From Deltaproteobacteria bacterium RIFCSPHIGHO2_02_FULL_44_16 (GTDB taxonomy: Bacteria > UBA10199 > 2-02-FULL-44-16): a stretch of DNA of 64,000 bases. Position 1 is the first letter of the stretch; every line of letters starts with the position of its first letter. The DNA lies in the NCBI GenBank assembly GCA_001798185.1, contig MGRM01000028.1:62001-126000 (forward strand), written 5' to 3'. Under the pieces are notes generated by a model that ran no database searches, was not told the DNA's origin, and was given only the letters and a program-made list of their open reading frames with translations. Positions 1-8,423 of the stretch are shown in pieces. The translations under genes were made by a program, and so were the position numbers.

Positions 1-637
1 TGACATCAGGGGGAGTCAAAAGAGCACCAAAGACAAAGGCGCCAGCGATCATAAAACGACGATTTTTTTTGAGGGTTTCGAGACTGACGATGTCAAAGTG
101 CACGAGAAAAAAGAGCCCAATGGGGAGTTCAAAGACAATTCCAAAGGCGAGGATGAAGCAGAGAACAAACGAGAGATAGAGCTTCATCTGAAGCATCAAA
201 AGGATATCGGTCTCTTGAAGAACGTCGATGAAATAACGAAATCCGTAGGGCATGACGACGTAATAACAGAACGCTCCGCCTAAAATGAAACAGAGCGCTG
301 AAGCAAGGGCCGTGAAAGTTAAAAATTTCTTTTCACGTTTGATGAGCCCTGGAGCAAGAAAAACCCACATTTGATAGAGCCAGAGAGGAGAGGTCAAAAA
401 AGCTCCGGCAATCAGCGCGACTTGAAAATAGACGATCCATCCTTCCATTAAACTGAGTGTCACAAATTCTGCATGATCAGGAAGGAGCCTCAGAAGTGGT
501 TGTTGCAGCCAATGGAAAATCGGTTTCGTAAAAAAACAGACGACACCCGTTCCAGAAATGAGAATGAGAATGATTCTTAAAATACGTTTTCGTAATTCCC
601 GAAGATGACCGAGGAGAGGTATTGGTTGAGTACTCAT
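1..637 (-). CDS. tatC: Sec-independent protein translocase TatC (3' end cut by window)
   Basis: TatC is the polytopic inner-membrane receptor for twin-arginine signal peptides. Reading down from the ATG at 637-635, 212 codons stay open to the window edge. The protein starts MSTQPIPLLGHLRELRKR, which fits the cytoplasmic N-terminus before the first TatC helix. Several hydrophobic segments follow, and it reaches the family motif FGALLTPPDV near residue 210, so only the last helix or helices are missing. It lies downstream of tatB and tatA on the same strand, the usual order. The NxrA-like protein at 13142 has a Tat signal and would be a client. The ATG lies in one arm of a palindromic element (627-760), which supplies a GGAG seven bases upstream. 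Identification is firm from motif and context. Confidence 0.93.
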   Translation of the reverse strand, partial: MSTQPIPLLGHLRELRKRILRIILILISGTGVVCFFTKPIFHWLQQPLLRLLPDHAEFVTLSLMEGWIVYFQVALIAGAFLTSPLWLYQMWVFLAPGLIKREKKFLTFTALASALCFILGGAFCYYVVMPYGFRYFIDVLQETDILLMLQMKLYLSFVLCFILAFGIVFELPIGLFFLVHFDIVSLETLKKNRRFMIAGAFVFGALLTPPDV

Positions 638-760
638 TTCAAAACTCCATTATTCGGGTGACATCGGAGGTGTTTCCGGGAGGTCTCCGCGCCAAGCGGA
701 GGGCCGGAACACCGCAGGTGGCAGGACCCGTAACAAAAAATGTTTTGAAATGAGTGCTCA
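627..760. repeat. Palindromic element, copy A (between tatB and tatC)
   Basis: Arms at 627-645 and 742-760 form a 19-bp inverted repeat with one mismatch. The inner end TTTCAAAAC is shared with copies B, C and D. The outer part (TGAGTACTCA) is private to this locus and includes the tatC start codon. The core is itself palindromic: CGGGT pairs with ACCCG, and CCGG-AACACC and CTCCGC/GCGGAG stems sit inside. It begins directly after the tatB stop codon. In mRNA the stem would pair the tatC start region. Confidence 0.85.
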
Positions 761-934
761 TCAAGAAGGTTTATCAATATCATCAAACGCATCTTTGGCA
801 GATGCCATCTCGGCGCGCAGTGTGCGCCAGAGCTTTCCGGCTTTACGAAAGAGATCAATGCACCGTTCTGGTCCAAGGACCAAAACGCCAATAGCTGCAA
901 TAATCACCATTTCGCCGAAACTGATACCGAACAT
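761..934 (-). CDS. tatB: Sec-independent translocase protein TatB (short)
   Basis: A 57-residue TatA/B-family protein: MFGISFGEMVIIAAIGVLVL, then the GPE(R) hinge and an amphipathic helix ending in DDIDKPS. The E at position 8 and the GPER hinge are TatB-like, whereas the neighbour at 937 is TatA-like. TatB helps TatC hand over folded, signal-bearing precursors to TatA. It is shorter than typical TatB and lacks the long cytoplasmic tail. It sits 2 bp after tatA and just before repeat copy A. TatA versus TatB naming in such short paralogues is tentative. Confidence 0.85.
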   Translation of the reverse strand: MFGISFGEMVIIAAIGVLVLGPERCIDLFRKAGKLWRTLRAEMASAKDAFDDIDKPS

Positions 935-936
935 GT

Positions 937-1119
937 TTATTGATGATCGCTTTCGTCTTTATCTTTATCCTGCAACGATTTTCGAAATCCTTTGATCGCT
1001 TGCCCAATCGAAGCCCCAATTTGCGGAAGACGTTTTGCTCCAAAAAGAAGAAGCACAATGAGAAAAATAATGAGTAACTCTCCAATGCCTGGTTTGATAA
1101 ATCCGATAATGGCATTCAT
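937..1119 (-). CDS. tatA: Twin-arginine translocase subunit TatA
   Basis: A 60-residue protein with an N-terminal membrane helix (GELLIIFLIVLLLFG), the FGAKRLPQIG hinge and an amphipathic helix (IGQAIKGFRKSLQD), then an acidic and basic tail. This is the classic TatA layout. TatA oligomers form the passage through the inner membrane for folded proteins. The start at 1119 is chosen because GGAGG lies just upstream and family similarity begins there; the frame stays open further upstream. First gene of the tatA-tatB-tatC run. Confidence 0.92.
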   Translation of the reverse strand: MNAIIGFIKPGIGELLIIFLIVLLLFGAKRLPQIGASIGQAIKGFRKSLQDKDKDESDHQ

Positions 1120-1314
1120 AAAGCCTCCTGTAGTAAGCAGACACGCCATAACGTTAGCGGATTGCTTCAGCGTGATATCTAGGGCGTGCGTAGCACCACA
1201 GGAAAGCGATTGCAACTGCAACAATCCCAGCTTTGAAAAACACAGCTTTGAAAAAGACATTTACCAATAACTGACTGTCAGTTATTGGTAAGAGCGAAGA
1301 AAGAAGAAGACGAT
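1120..1314. other. Intergenic region between divergent tatA and the 1315 gene
   Basis: About 195 bp that should hold promoters for both directions, though no convincing -35/-10 pair was found. It contains a tandem near-repeat of AGCTTTGAAAAA around 1231-1256 and ends with the 29-bp palindrome at 1262-1290. Confidence 0.5.
1262..1290. repeat. 29-bp perfect palindrome, copy 1
   Basis: Two 14-bp arms (TACCAATAACTGAC with its complement) around a single central base. The identical 29 bp recurs at 22938-22966. No T-tract follows, so it is not a standard terminator. It could be a protein-binding site or a small dispersed palindrome. Confidence 0.85.
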
Positions 1315-1503
1315 ATGCCAAAAAAAAGAACTCACAAAACAGAAGGATTTGCGCATAAACGAGGTGTCGACAGTCACGATGAAGCGGTCAAAGATAAACG
1401 TCATCGTCGTCGCAAACATCATGTTTCGAAAGACATTCATGAAGATCGCGGCACCGTTCAAACACGACTTGGGAGAAAGCATCATCCGGTACGACCAAAA
1501 TAA
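1315..1503 (+). CDS. Small very basic protein, unknown function
   Basis: A 62-residue, His/Lys/Arg-rich protein (MPKKRTHKTEGFAHKRGV..., then RRRKHH and LGRKHHPVRPK). There is no membrane segment or signal peptide. The composition suggests nucleic-acid binding, but no family is recognised. The start at 1315 has only a weak purine-rich upstream stretch (AGAAGAAGA); a TTG at 1285 would add ten residues and overlap the palindrome. It ends 3 bp before the beta-CASP hydrolase gene and is probably co-transcribed with it. An RNA-related role is only inferred from that neighbour. Confidence 0.55.
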   Translation: MPKKRTHKTEGFAHKRGVDSHDEAVKDKRHRRRKHHVSKDIHEDRGTVQTRLGRKHHPVRPK

Positions 1504-1506
1504 TCT

Positions 1507-2862
1507 ATGCGACTTACTTTTTTAGGTGCAACGGAGACGGTGACTGGTTCGAAATTTCTGCTTGAAACAGAAAAATCGAAGGTGTTGATCGACTGCGGTT
1601 TGTTTCAGGGACTGAAAGAGCTGCGTCTCAAAAATTGGACCGCGCTTCCTTTTGATCCTGCTTCTCTTGACGCTGTGGTTTTGACGCACGCTCATATTGA
1701 TCATACCGGTTATCTTCCCGTTCTTTTTAAACAGGGATTTCGAGGACCGGTCTATGCAACAAGAGCCACACATGATCTGTGTACGATCCTTCTTCCGGAT
1801 GCTGGATATTTGCAAGAAGAGGATGCTCGCTTTGCGAATCAAAAAGGATACAGCAAACATAAGCCCGCCGAACCTCTGTTTACAGAAGCGCTTGCGCATC
1901 GCTCTCTTTCTCTTTTCCGCAATGTTGAAATTGAAAAATCATTTCGAATCAGTGATGATGTAGAAGTTTTCATGACGCCTGCGGGTCATATTTTGGGAGC
2001 AACATCGGTTCACCTTCGTCATCAAGGTCGTCATTTTGTTTTTAGCGGTGACGTGGGAAGGCCAAATGATCCGTTGATGAAACCTCCTCAACGCCTCAAA
2101 GAAGCCGATGTCCTTGTTTTAGAATCGACGTACGGTGAACGATTGCATGATCCGTCGGATCCCAAAGAACGTATTGCAGCCATTGTCCATCGTGCGGTCA
2201 AACAAGGTGGAGTGATTGTGATTCCAGCATTTGCGGTTGGGAGATCACAGACAATTATGTATCTCCTCTCTCAACTGAAAAAAGAGAAGAAGATTCCAGA
2301 TATTCCGATTTATCTTGATAGTCCTATGGCAATCGCTGCCACAGAGATTTTTTGTGCCTATCGTGATGAACATAAAATTTCCGCTGAAGAAGTGAAGGCG
2401 ATGTGTGAGCCTGTGACCTACGTTCATACGTCAGAGGAATCCAAAATGATCAGTCACAAAAAGGGACCCATGGTGATTATCTCTGCAAGTGGTATGGCGG
2501 GGGGTGGACGGGTGCTGCATCATTTAAAAATGTTTGCGCCGGATGAAAAAAATACGGTTCTTTTTGTCGGTTATCAGCCCGCAGGTTCACGTGGTGAAGC
2601 GATGCTTGCCCATGTTCCGACGATTAAAATTCATGGCGAATATGTTCCGATGCGTGCGCGCGTGGAAAATCTCGAGAGTCTTTCAGCGCATGCCGATGCC
2701 AAAGAATTGATTGATTGGGTCCAGTCGATCAAGCGTTCTCCACAACAAATTTTTCTGGTACACGGCGAACCTTCGTCTCAAGATGCACTACGGCGTTCTT
2801 TATATGATGAACTCAAGTGGAATGCATCCATTCCTCATTACGGCGAGACTGTTAAGGTATAA
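1507..2862 (+). CDS. MBL-fold/beta-CASP RNA-processing exonuclease-like hydrolase
   Basis: A 451-residue metallo-beta-lactamase with beta-CASP and RNA-specificity domains (YsxX/CPSF73-like family). Visible metal-binding motifs are H-A-H-I-D-H at residues 61-66, the FSGDVGRPNDPL segment, and the C-terminal LSAHAD and VHGEP motifs typical of the RMMBL domain. Proteins of this type are zinc-dependent RNA endo- or exonucleases. Length and motif spacing match the family and no catalytic residue is missing. It lies 3 bp after the small basic gene and converges on the cytochrome gene ending at 2877. The exact substrate cannot be told. Confidence 0.92.
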   Translation: MRLTFLGATETVTGSKFLLETEKSKVLIDCGLFQGLKELRLKNWTALPFDPASLDAVVLTHAHIDHTGYLPVLFKQGFRGPVYATRATHDLCTILLPDAGYLQEEDARFANQKGYSKHKPAEPLFTEALAHRSLSLFRNVEIEKSFRISDDVEVFMTPAGHILGATSVHLRHQGRHFVFSGDVGRPNDPLMKPPQRLKEADVLVLESTYGERLHDPSDPKERIAAIVHRAVKQGGVIVIPAFAVGRSQTIMYLLSQLKKEKKIPDIPIYLDSPMAIAATEIFCAYRDEHKISAEEVKAMCEPVTYVHTSEESKMISHKKGPMVIISASGMAGGGRVLHHLKMFAPDEKNTVLFVGYQPAGSRGEAMLAHVPTIKIHGEYVPMRARVENLESLSAHADAKELIDWVQSIKRSPQQIFLVHGEPSSQDALRRSLYDELKWNASIPHYGETVKV

Positions 2863-2876
2863 AAACTTTTAAATCC

Positions 2877-3275
2877 TTAAAGCTGGGAATCGTGACAACG
2901 AAAACAGGTATTCGTCATCTGCTCGAGATCACGGTTAAGGAGTTTTCCATCTTCTGATCGCGTATGTTTTTTCATCTCGCCCATCTGATCAATCAGTTTT
3001 GACAGTTGTCCTTCAAATGCTGGATTATTGCTTATTCGTTTTATGCGTTGTGCAATGCGTTTCATCGAGGTCAGTGAATCACGAACAGCTTTGGTATCAA
3101 TTTTTTCGTCGGGCGAAACTAAAAGTTCAAGCGTGATCCATTCTGATGCCATTTTATTCATTTGTTCTACGAGCGCTGCGTGTTCTTCATCATCGATGTT
3201 GGAAAGATGTTGGTTCGCAAAAGCGACTGTGGTGAAACACAATGCGACAATGATAAGTATGATATGTTTTTTCAT
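2877..3275 (-). CDS. Periplasmic cytochrome c'-like protein (C-terminal CxxCH)
   Basis: A 132-residue protein with a Sec signal peptide (MKKHIILIIVALCFTTVAFA) followed by a mostly helical body and one heme-attachment motif CFRCH close to the C-terminus. An N-terminal helical bundle with a C-terminal CxxCH is the cytochrome c' / c-556 layout. Cytochromes c' bind NO or act as electron carriers, which fits its place as last gene of the NirK operon, 10 bp after the SCO gene. A GGAG six bases before the ATG supports the start. The assignment to c' rather than another helical monoheme cytochrome is inference. Confidence 0.75.
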   Translation of the reverse strand: MKKHIILIIVALCFTTVAFANQHLSNIDDEEHAALVEQMNKMASEWITLELLVSPDEKIDTKAVRDSLTSMKRIAQRIKRISNNPAFEGQLSKLIDQMGEMKKHTRSEDGKLLNRDLEQMTNTCFRCHDSQL

Positions 3276-3285
3276 CAGGAACTCC

Positions 3286-3852
3286 TTAAGGTTTTCTCAG
3301 TTCACGTATGGCACGAATGATTTCGGTCGGATCGTTGCCAAGACCATTTTGTTGATACACAATTTCTCCTTGAGCATCCAGAAGAGAAATCACATTTGAA
3401 TGAGCGAAATTCTTTTCATCAATCTGTTTATATTGAACACCAAGCACTGCTGCAAGTTCCCGAATGTCAGGTTCGTTTCCATGAAGGAGATTCCATCTCT
3501 TTTCATCAAGGCCTTGCTCTTTTGTGTATGTTTGTAGTTTTGCAGGGGTATCTCTTTTGGGATCAAACGAGACAATGACAAAAGCGACATTTTTCTCACG
3601 AACTGCAGCTTCAATGCGTTTCATATCTCCTACAATGCGAGGGCAGGAATATTCGCAACTGGTATAGGCCATCGCAAGCACGACCGGTTTTCCCCTAAAA
3701 GAGTTTAAGTTTATTTTATCTCCGCGCTGATTGGTCCAGGTCGATTCCAGAAGGTAAACGGAGTGATTACTTTCTTCAGGGGATGTTGAAATTGGAGCAT
3801 GAGTGGTACATGAAAGAGAAAGAACAAAAAAAGTGAACAACACTGATTTCAA
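3286..3852 (-). CDS. SCO1/SenC-type copper chaperone lipoprotein
   Basis: A thioredoxin-fold SCO protein. The copper motif CEYSC and a downstream His in FAHSNVISLLD provide the usual Cys-x3-Cys and His ligands. SCO proteins deliver copper to periplasmic or membrane copper sites; here NirK is the likely client. The start is disturbed. A lipoprotein signal (KSVLFTFFVLSLSC) begins directly at the arm of repeat copy B. The codon before K is TTG at 3852-3850, where an ATG would be expected. The frame is also open through the whole element to an ATG at 3975, which would add 41 residues encoded by repeat DNA. I place the start at TTG 3852. No Shine-Dalgarno is visible for that start. Confidence 0.82.
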   Translation of the reverse strand: MKSVLFTFFVLSLSCTTHAPISTSPEESNHSVYLLESTWTNQRGDKINLNSFRGKPVVLAMAYTSCEYSCPRIVGDMKRIEAAVREKNVAFVIVSFDPKRDTPAKLQTYTKEQGLDEKRWNLLHGNEPDIRELAAVLGVQYKQIDEKNFAHSNVISLLDAQGEIVYQQNGLGNDPTEIIRAIRELRKP

Positions 3853-3974
3853 AACAGGTGGGATACGGGTGACGTCGGAGGTTGTTCCGGGAGGTCTCCG
3901 CGTTAAGCGGAGGGCCGGAACACCGCAGGCGGCAGGACCCGAAACCAGAATTGTTTTGAAATCAGTGTTGTTCA
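3834..3974. repeat. Palindromic element, copy B (between nirV-like and SCO genes)
   Basis: Perfect 22-bp inverted arms at 3834-3855 and 3953-3974. The inner TTTCAAAAC is common to the family; the outer TGAACAACACTGA is private. One arm holds the end of the nirV-like gene including its stop codon (3964-3962), and the other arm holds the beginning of the SCO coding region. The core carries CGGGTCCTGCCGCCTGCGG and CGTCACCCG and nearly matches copy A. Confidence 0.88.
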
Positions 3975-4729
3975 TGAGTTCCTTGGTCTTTTGCACAGCG
4001 AAAACCGAGATTTGAAATCGTGTAGTTTGCTTTTAAACTTGCCCGGAATGCTGCGCGCATAAATGCTGCGTAGTTTTTCGGGTCTCCGGTCCCGACAGCT
4101 CCCGATCCACAAAAGAAATCCCGGTTGAGTCCGGTATCTCCACGCGACTCTCCCGTGATGAGCGCTGAATTAAAATCGAGGGTCCATTCCCAGATAAGGC
4201 CGTGGAGATCATGGACATCATAGACGTTATGAAAACCAGAACCAATCGGGCTCAAGGTTTGTGGTGTTGGTTTGCTATACCACTCAAGAATGTATTGATA
4301 AAAATTTGGATCTTTTGTTCCCACTTTTTCTGTTCCACTTGCTTGTGCCACAAATTCCCATTCATCCACGGTCGGAAGACGTTTTCCCGACGCCTCACAA
4401 TAAGCTTTAGCCGCAAACCAACTTACATTTGTCACCGGAACATTTTCGATAACAGCTTCAAGTGCGAGATGACCATTCCAATGTTTCAGATAATTGACGT
4501 CGGCAAAGAGAGATTTCCGATGTGATCGTTGCCACTTTGGATTTTTTTCTACGAAAAAAAGAAATTGTTTATTGGTGACAGGATAGGGATCGATCATGAA
4601 CGATCGCACAGTAACCTGTTTTTGATTTTTTGTATACAGTGGAATGTAGCGTCCACCGTTGATGACAACCATATCGTTCTCAGATGCATATAGTGAAGGT
4701 AATAAGAAGAGAATTGGAATAAAATACAT
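3962..4729 (-). CDS. nirV: Formylglycine-generating-enzyme-like (SUMF1 domain) protein, NirV-like
   Basis: A 255-residue exported protein: signal peptide MYFIPILFLLPSLYA, then a SUMF1/FGE-sulfatase domain. Typical pieces are VINGGRYIPLY near the start, PVTNKQFLFF, PVTNVSWFAAKAYCEASGKR, LPTVDEWEFVAQ, WEWTLDFNS and the closing NLGFRCAKD. NirV, encoded beside nirK in many denitrifiers, is a member of this fold with an unclear role in nitrite reductase maturation. The gene lies between nirK and SCO, which supports that name; sequence alone gives only the fold. The ATG at 4729 is directly preceded by an element arm and has no Shine-Dalgarno sequence. Confidence 0.78.
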   Translation of the reverse strand: MYFIPILFLLPSLYASENDMVVINGGRYIPLYTKNQKQVTVRSFMIDPYPVTNKQFLFFVEKNPKWQRSHRKSLFADVNYLKHWNGHLALEAVIENVPVTNVSWFAAKAYCEASGKRLPTVDEWEFVAQASGTEKVGTKDPNFYQYILEWYSKPTPQTLSPIGSGFHNVYDVHDLHGLIWEWTLDFNSALITGESRGDTGLNRDFFCGSGAVGTGDPKNYAAFMRAAFRASLKANYTISNLGFRCAKDQGTHEQH

Positions 4730-4883
4730 TATAAAAAACGGCCGCAGGAGGCGAGCCTTGAGCGGCGTCTTCAGACGCCGGAAACGAAGCCTCAATAAAC
4801 GGCAGGCTGAAGCGCAGCAAAAAATCCGGCGTGTGAGGATTTTTTGCGTAGTGAGAGGTCGCCTCCGAGAGGCGTTTTTTATA
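4730..4883. repeat. Palindromic element F between nirK stop and nirV-like start
   Basis: Arms TATAAAAAACG at 4730-4740 and its complement at 4873-4883 abut the nirV-like ATG and the nirK stop codon respectively. The core holds nested hairpins: GCGTCTTCAGACGC near 4764-4777, AAAAAATCC with GGATTTTTT around 4820-4850, and GGAGGCGA with TCGCCTCC. The core differs from copies A-E, but the arm architecture is the same. Confidence 0.7.
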
Positions 4884-6299
4884 TTATTTCCTATCTCGTG
4901 CCTTTCGTACGTCATCGGGGGTGACCACTCCTCCCTTGTTTTTCCAGGTGTTGAGAACATACGTTACAATATTCGCAATGTCTTCATCTGTAAGATTCAG
5001 TTTGGGCATGACACTGTTATAGGTGACACCGTTCACGATAATCTCTCCCTGCAATCCATTGGCAATGGCGCGAATCGCTTGGGCGACATTTCCGTTAAGA
5101 TAACTTGAAGCGGCAAGGGGTGGAAAGGCTCCTGGAATTCCCTGCCCTTCGGGTTGGTGGCATGAAGCACAGTTTTGTTTAAACCCAATTTCTCCTGCCT
5201 TGATGCGTTCTGCTTTGGTGAGTGCAACTGGTGGTGGCGCTGGTTTTTCATCAGGAATTGTTTGGATCGCCCCCCCTTCAGCAAGATAGACCTGCTCTTC
5301 TTCTTTTCCCGAATAGATGGTTTTGTTCTCATTGCCTGTGACTTTGAGCCAACCGATAGCTCCTTTGTTGAAGGCGCGAAAAATGGAATGATCGACAAGA
5401 ATGAAATTTCCGGGAACTTCTACTTTAAATTCGACAATCGCTGAGCCGCCTGCGGGAATAAGCGTTGTTTGCACATTGTGGTTGAGTGTGTCTCCCCCTT
5501 CGATGGAAACATTGTCAAAAATTTCGCCGATGACGTGAAATGATGAGATAAGATTTGGTCCACCATTGCCAACATAGAGACGAACTGTTTCACCAACGTT
5601 TGCGGTAAGCCCCTTGTCTCCGACAAGAGATCCGACGGATCCATTAAAAATGACATATTCCGGATGTTCATCAATGGCTTTTGCCATATCAAAAGGTTGC
5701 AGTCCCCCTTCGCCGTGTCGACCTTTGGTATAAAAATCCCCTTGCATGACATAGTATTCACGATCGACCTTGGGGAGTCCTTCTTTTGGTTCAACAAGAA
5801 TCAAGCCATACATACCGTTTGCGATATGCATTCCAACTGGCGCTGTGGCGCAGTGGTAGACGTACAATCCGGGATTAAGAACTTGAAATGAGAAAACTGT
5901 TTCATGGCCAGGAGGTGTAAATGATGAAGTTGCTCCACCGCCTGGTCCTGTCACGGCATGCAAATCGATATTGTGAGGCATTTTGTTGTCAGGATGATTG
6001 CGAAGATGGAATTCAACAAAATCTCCTTCACGCACGCGAATGAAACTTCCGGGAACAGTTCCTCCAAAAGTCCAAAAAGTATAATCAACTCCTTCCGCAA
6101 TTTTCCCAATCTGTTCTTTGACTTCAAGTTTGACCATTACCTTGGCACTCTGTTTTCGAGTGATGGGAGGAGGGACCATGGGAGGTGCGGTAAGAACTGC
6201 TTCCTCTCCTTGAGACGTTGTTTGCTCTGAATTTTTTTGGGAAGAGCAGCCGGTGACAAGAAGAAAGCAGACAGTGGAAAAGCAGAAAATTTTTTTCAT
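4884..6299 (-). CDS. nirK: Copper nitrite reductase NirK with C-terminal cytochrome c domain, lipoprotein
   Basis: Reduces nitrite to nitric oxide in the periplasm. The 471-residue protein starts with a lipobox (LLVTGC, Cys18), so it is likely membrane-anchored. Two cupredoxin domains follow. Type-1 copper ligands are His109, Cys150, His158 and Met163. Type-2 ligands are His114, His149 and His304. The catalytic pair is Asp112 and His255. After a Pro-rich linker at about 350-358, a cytochrome c domain carries CASCH at 377-381 and a later Met-Pro. This fused form lets electrons pass from the heme to type-1 copper within one chain. The start overlaps the nnrS stop by 4 bp (ATGA). The frame is open upstream but that part is nnrS in another frame. 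Confidence 0.95.
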   Translation of the reverse strand: MKKIFCFSTVCFLLVTGCSSQKNSEQTTSQGEEAVLTAPPMVPPPITRKQSAKVMVKLEVKEQIGKIAEGVDYTFWTFGGTVPGSFIRVREGDFVEFHLRNHPDNKMPHNIDLHAVTGPGGGATSSFTPPGHETVFSFQVLNPGLYVYHCATAPVGMHIANGMYGLILVEPKEGLPKVDREYYVMQGDFYTKGRHGEGGLQPFDMAKAIDEHPEYVIFNGSVGSLVGDKGLTANVGETVRLYVGNGGPNLISSFHVIGEIFDNVSIEGGDTLNHNVQTTLIPAGGSAIVEFKVEVPGNFILVDHSIFRAFNKGAIGWLKVTGNENKTIYSGKEEEQVYLAEGGAIQTIPDEKPAPPPVALTKAERIKAGEIGFKQNCASCHQPEGQGIPGAFPPLAASSYLNGNVAQAIRAIANGLQGEIIVNGVTYNSVMPKLNLTDEDIANIVTYVLNTWKNKGGVVTPDDVRKARDRK

Positions 6300-7474
6300 A
6301 GATTCCCCTTTTGAAAGATTTTTTTTAAAAATTCTTTTTGCCATACAAGTACTCCTATAATCCACACACTCGCCGCGTATGCAAGATGTTGAAAATAATG
6401 TTGAGTCCACGGCGCTGTGAGGCGGGTCGCAAGAGCGATTATCAAGAGAAAGAACGTGAAAACGAGCGTATATGAATGTCGTTCCTGTTTTAAACCATGA
6501 TTGCCGTGAGACAGGACGACACGTGTTGCGATGGCAAAGATCATGATGGAAAGCGAGCCAACAAAAAGAAGATGAGCGGCATGTATCCGGTAGGAAGGAA
6601 AGAAAGTCATGAGCCAAGTTCCCGCGATCATGCACCAACTGGCGATCCAGAGTGCAAGGCTCACATATGTTTTTGAAACAGGGATGCGACCAAGTTGCCA
6701 CCACAAAAGAAGATAGAGAGTAATGATGACGCTTCTGATGGTGGTTGCAAAGAGAACAATTCCATAAGCTTCGAGAACAAAACTGAGAAAGAGAACAAGA
6801 GAAAAAAGAAAAAAGATTTTTCTTTCTCGCGCATCTTGAGAGGTTGGTGCAAAGGGAGATCCTGCATGTGGCGTGTTTGGTGATATGCAATTGCAACCGG
6901 TGATGTAGGGAATAAGCCGACTTCCAATTCCCAAGGCAAAATTTAGAAAAACTCCATACCAGAGAAGAAGCTGTGCAAAACGGAGCAATGTCGCAGGCAT
7001 GATGAGGAAATCGTTGGAAAGAATAAGTGCTGTTCCAAGAAGTGCAGAAACCATTCCTCCTCCGACAAAAACGAAACTTGAAGGGATTTTCATGGATGCT
7101 TTTTGCACGCGACGAAGCAGAAAGAGTGTGAGGGCGAGAATGTGAAGAAAACTTATGATATGGAATGGAATGCGTATGGGCTGAAGCGAGGCGATAATTA
7201 TCAGGGTTGTGGTGATAAGAAAAAAAATCTTTTCTTTTGTCGTTGCGGAGGATGTGGATGAAAATTTGGGAACCGCGGTTACCAGGAAACCAGTGGCAAT
7301 CACAAAGAAAAAACCTTGCATCATGATTTCAGCGTGAATGGATCCCGGATAAGAAAATTTTCCAAAGGCGAATGCAATCCAGACGCTTGTTCCAATGAGT
7401 CCGAGCAGCATGCCAAGTGGAAAGAAAATTTGATAAGGCGCCAGTGTTTCTAGGTGATGACGGTTTTTGAACAT
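6296..7474 (-). CDS. nnrS: NnrS family heme/copper membrane protein
   Basis: A 392-residue polytopic membrane protein with about twelve hydrophobic segments. NnrS-family features are the opening [43 protein letters not shown], and [11 protein letters not shown]. NnrS proteins are heme-copper membrane proteins linked to nitric oxide exposure and denitrification; their exact biochemistry is debated. It overlaps mobA by 25 bp upstream and nirK by 4 bp downstream, so it is translationally coupled within the Moco-denitrification operon. Confidence 0.9.
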   Translation of the reverse strand: MFKNRHHLETLAPYQIFFPLGMLLGLIGTSVWIAFAFGKFSYPGSIHAEIMMQGFFFVIATGFLVTAVPKFSSTSSATTKEKIFFLITTTLIIIASLQPIRIPFHIISFLHILALTLFLLRRVQKASMKIPSSFVFVGGGMVSALLGTALILSNDFLIMPATLLRFAQLLLWYGVFLNFALGIGSRLIPYITGCNCISPNTPHAGSPFAPTSQDARERKIFFLFSLVLFLSFVLEAYGIVLFATTIRSVIITLYLLLWWQLGRIPVSKTYVSLALWIASWCMIAGTWLMTFFPSYRIHAAHLLFVGSLSIMIFAIATRVVLSHGNHGLKQERHSYTLVFTFFLLIIALATRLTAPWTQHYFQHLAYAASVWIIGVLVWQKEFLKKIFQKGNL

Positions 7475-8046
7475 TGTTGAAGATCCTCTCTTGTGTTGAT
7501 ATTGAGAAGTGAGCGATATTGGGGATCATAACGATACCATTCATCTCTCGGAATAAGAGATGGCGAGTCACTAGCGCGAAGAAGTGCAAGAAGACTCTCG
7601 TCTCCCTCGCGAAGAGTTTTTTCAATCGCTGGTATCAGAGATTTTGCATAAACACCTGGAAGAGGTGAGGGGCCATTCACCCCTTTAAGGAGAACGATGT
7701 CATGTTGAGAGCCCACATTCCAGAGATGATCTGCGAGTGGTGGTGTGAGAAATGGCATGTCACATGCAACGATGACGGCTTTCTCGTAAGGGAGCGCTTT
7801 CCATATCGTTCGCATGGCGCGCAATGGCCCTTGCTGGGCTTCATCGTCTTCGATGATGGGAAGATTGAATTTTTTCAGAATGTTTTTTTGTCCTGAAAGA
7901 AAAAGAAGAAAACCTGTTTGGTGCAATGTTTCCATCAGGTGGTCGATGAGAGGGCGACCTTGATAACATGCAAAAGCCTTATGACTCCCAAAGCGTGTGT
8001 TAGCGCCGCCAGCAAGAATGACAGAAATTTTTTTAGTGTGACGCAT
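7450..8046 (-). CDS. mobA: Molybdenum cofactor guanylyltransferase MobA
   Basis: Attaches GMP to molybdopterin to form the guanine dinucleotide cofactor used by DMSO-reductase-family enzymes such as the one encoded at 13142. The 198-residue protein begins with ISVILAGGANTRFGSHKAF, the nucleotide-binding LAGGxSxRxGxxK signature with Asn at the Ser position. It then shows the metal-binding ACDMPFL motif. The ATG at 8046 is chosen because family similarity starts there; the frame is open upstream but inside moaE. It overlaps moaE by 14 bp. Confidence 0.9.
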   Translation of the reverse strand: MRHTKKISVILAGGANTRFGSHKAFACYQGRPLIDHLMETLHQTGFLLFLSGQKNILKKFNLPIIEDDEAQQGPLRAMRTIWKALPYEKAVIVACDMPFLTPPLADHLWNVGSQHDIVLLKGVNGPSPLPGVYAKSLIPAIEKTLREGDESLLALLRASDSPSLIPRDEWYRYDPQYRSLLNINTREDLQQCSKTVIT

Positions 8047-8422
8047 GGTATTCTTTTTTCCAAATGGGAACTCTTTTTTTAAGTTCATCAATGATGTAGT
8101 GCATGGCTTCAAAACATTCATGACGATGAGGAGAGTTGACTCCCACGATGAGACTTGTCTCTCCCGCATCGACGTTTCCAATGCGATGAATGAGAATAAC
8201 CTCGTGAATGGGCCACTGTTTTTTTGCCTCGATGTGAATGCGTTGAAGTTCCTGAACCGCCATTTCTTCGTAGCATTCGTAGTCGATATTCGCGACTTGC
8301 CGACCAAGATGATGATTGCGCACAACACCCGCAAACCAGAGAAACGCGCCACAACTTTTATCCAGAGCAAGTTGCTTTGTTGTCTCCTCGAGCGAGATTG
8401 GCTCTTTTGTGATACGTATCAT
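8033..8422 (-). CDS. moaE: Molybdopterin synthase catalytic subunit MoaE
   Basis: The 129-residue large subunit of molybdopterin synthase, which inserts two sulfurs from MoaD thiocarboxylate into cPMP. Family motifs visible are GAFLWFAGVVRNHHLGRQV, LDYECYEEMA-like (IDYECYEEMA), the IHRIGNVDAGE stretch, HRHECFEAMHYIIDELKKRVPIWKKE with the active-site Lys residues. It starts 1 bp after the moaD stop. Complete and full length. Confidence 0.95.
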   Translation of the reverse strand: MIRITKEPISLEETTKQLALDKSCGAFLWFAGVVRNHHLGRQVANIDYECYEEMAVQELQRIHIEAKKQWPIHEVILIHRIGNVDAGETSLIVGVNSPHRHECFEAMHYIIDELKKRVPIWKKEYHASH

Positions 8423-8423
8423 A

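Noticed and set aside
4730-4960. Upstream extension of the nirV-like gene
   Set aside because: It translates palindromic element F and the end of nirK; the signal peptide begins at the ATG at 4729.
6300-6896. Upstream extension of nirK to a 670-residue protein
   Set aside because: The extra 199 codons lie within nnrS on the same strand in another frame and do not look like protein. The lipoprotein start at 6299 overlaps the nnrS stop as ATGA.
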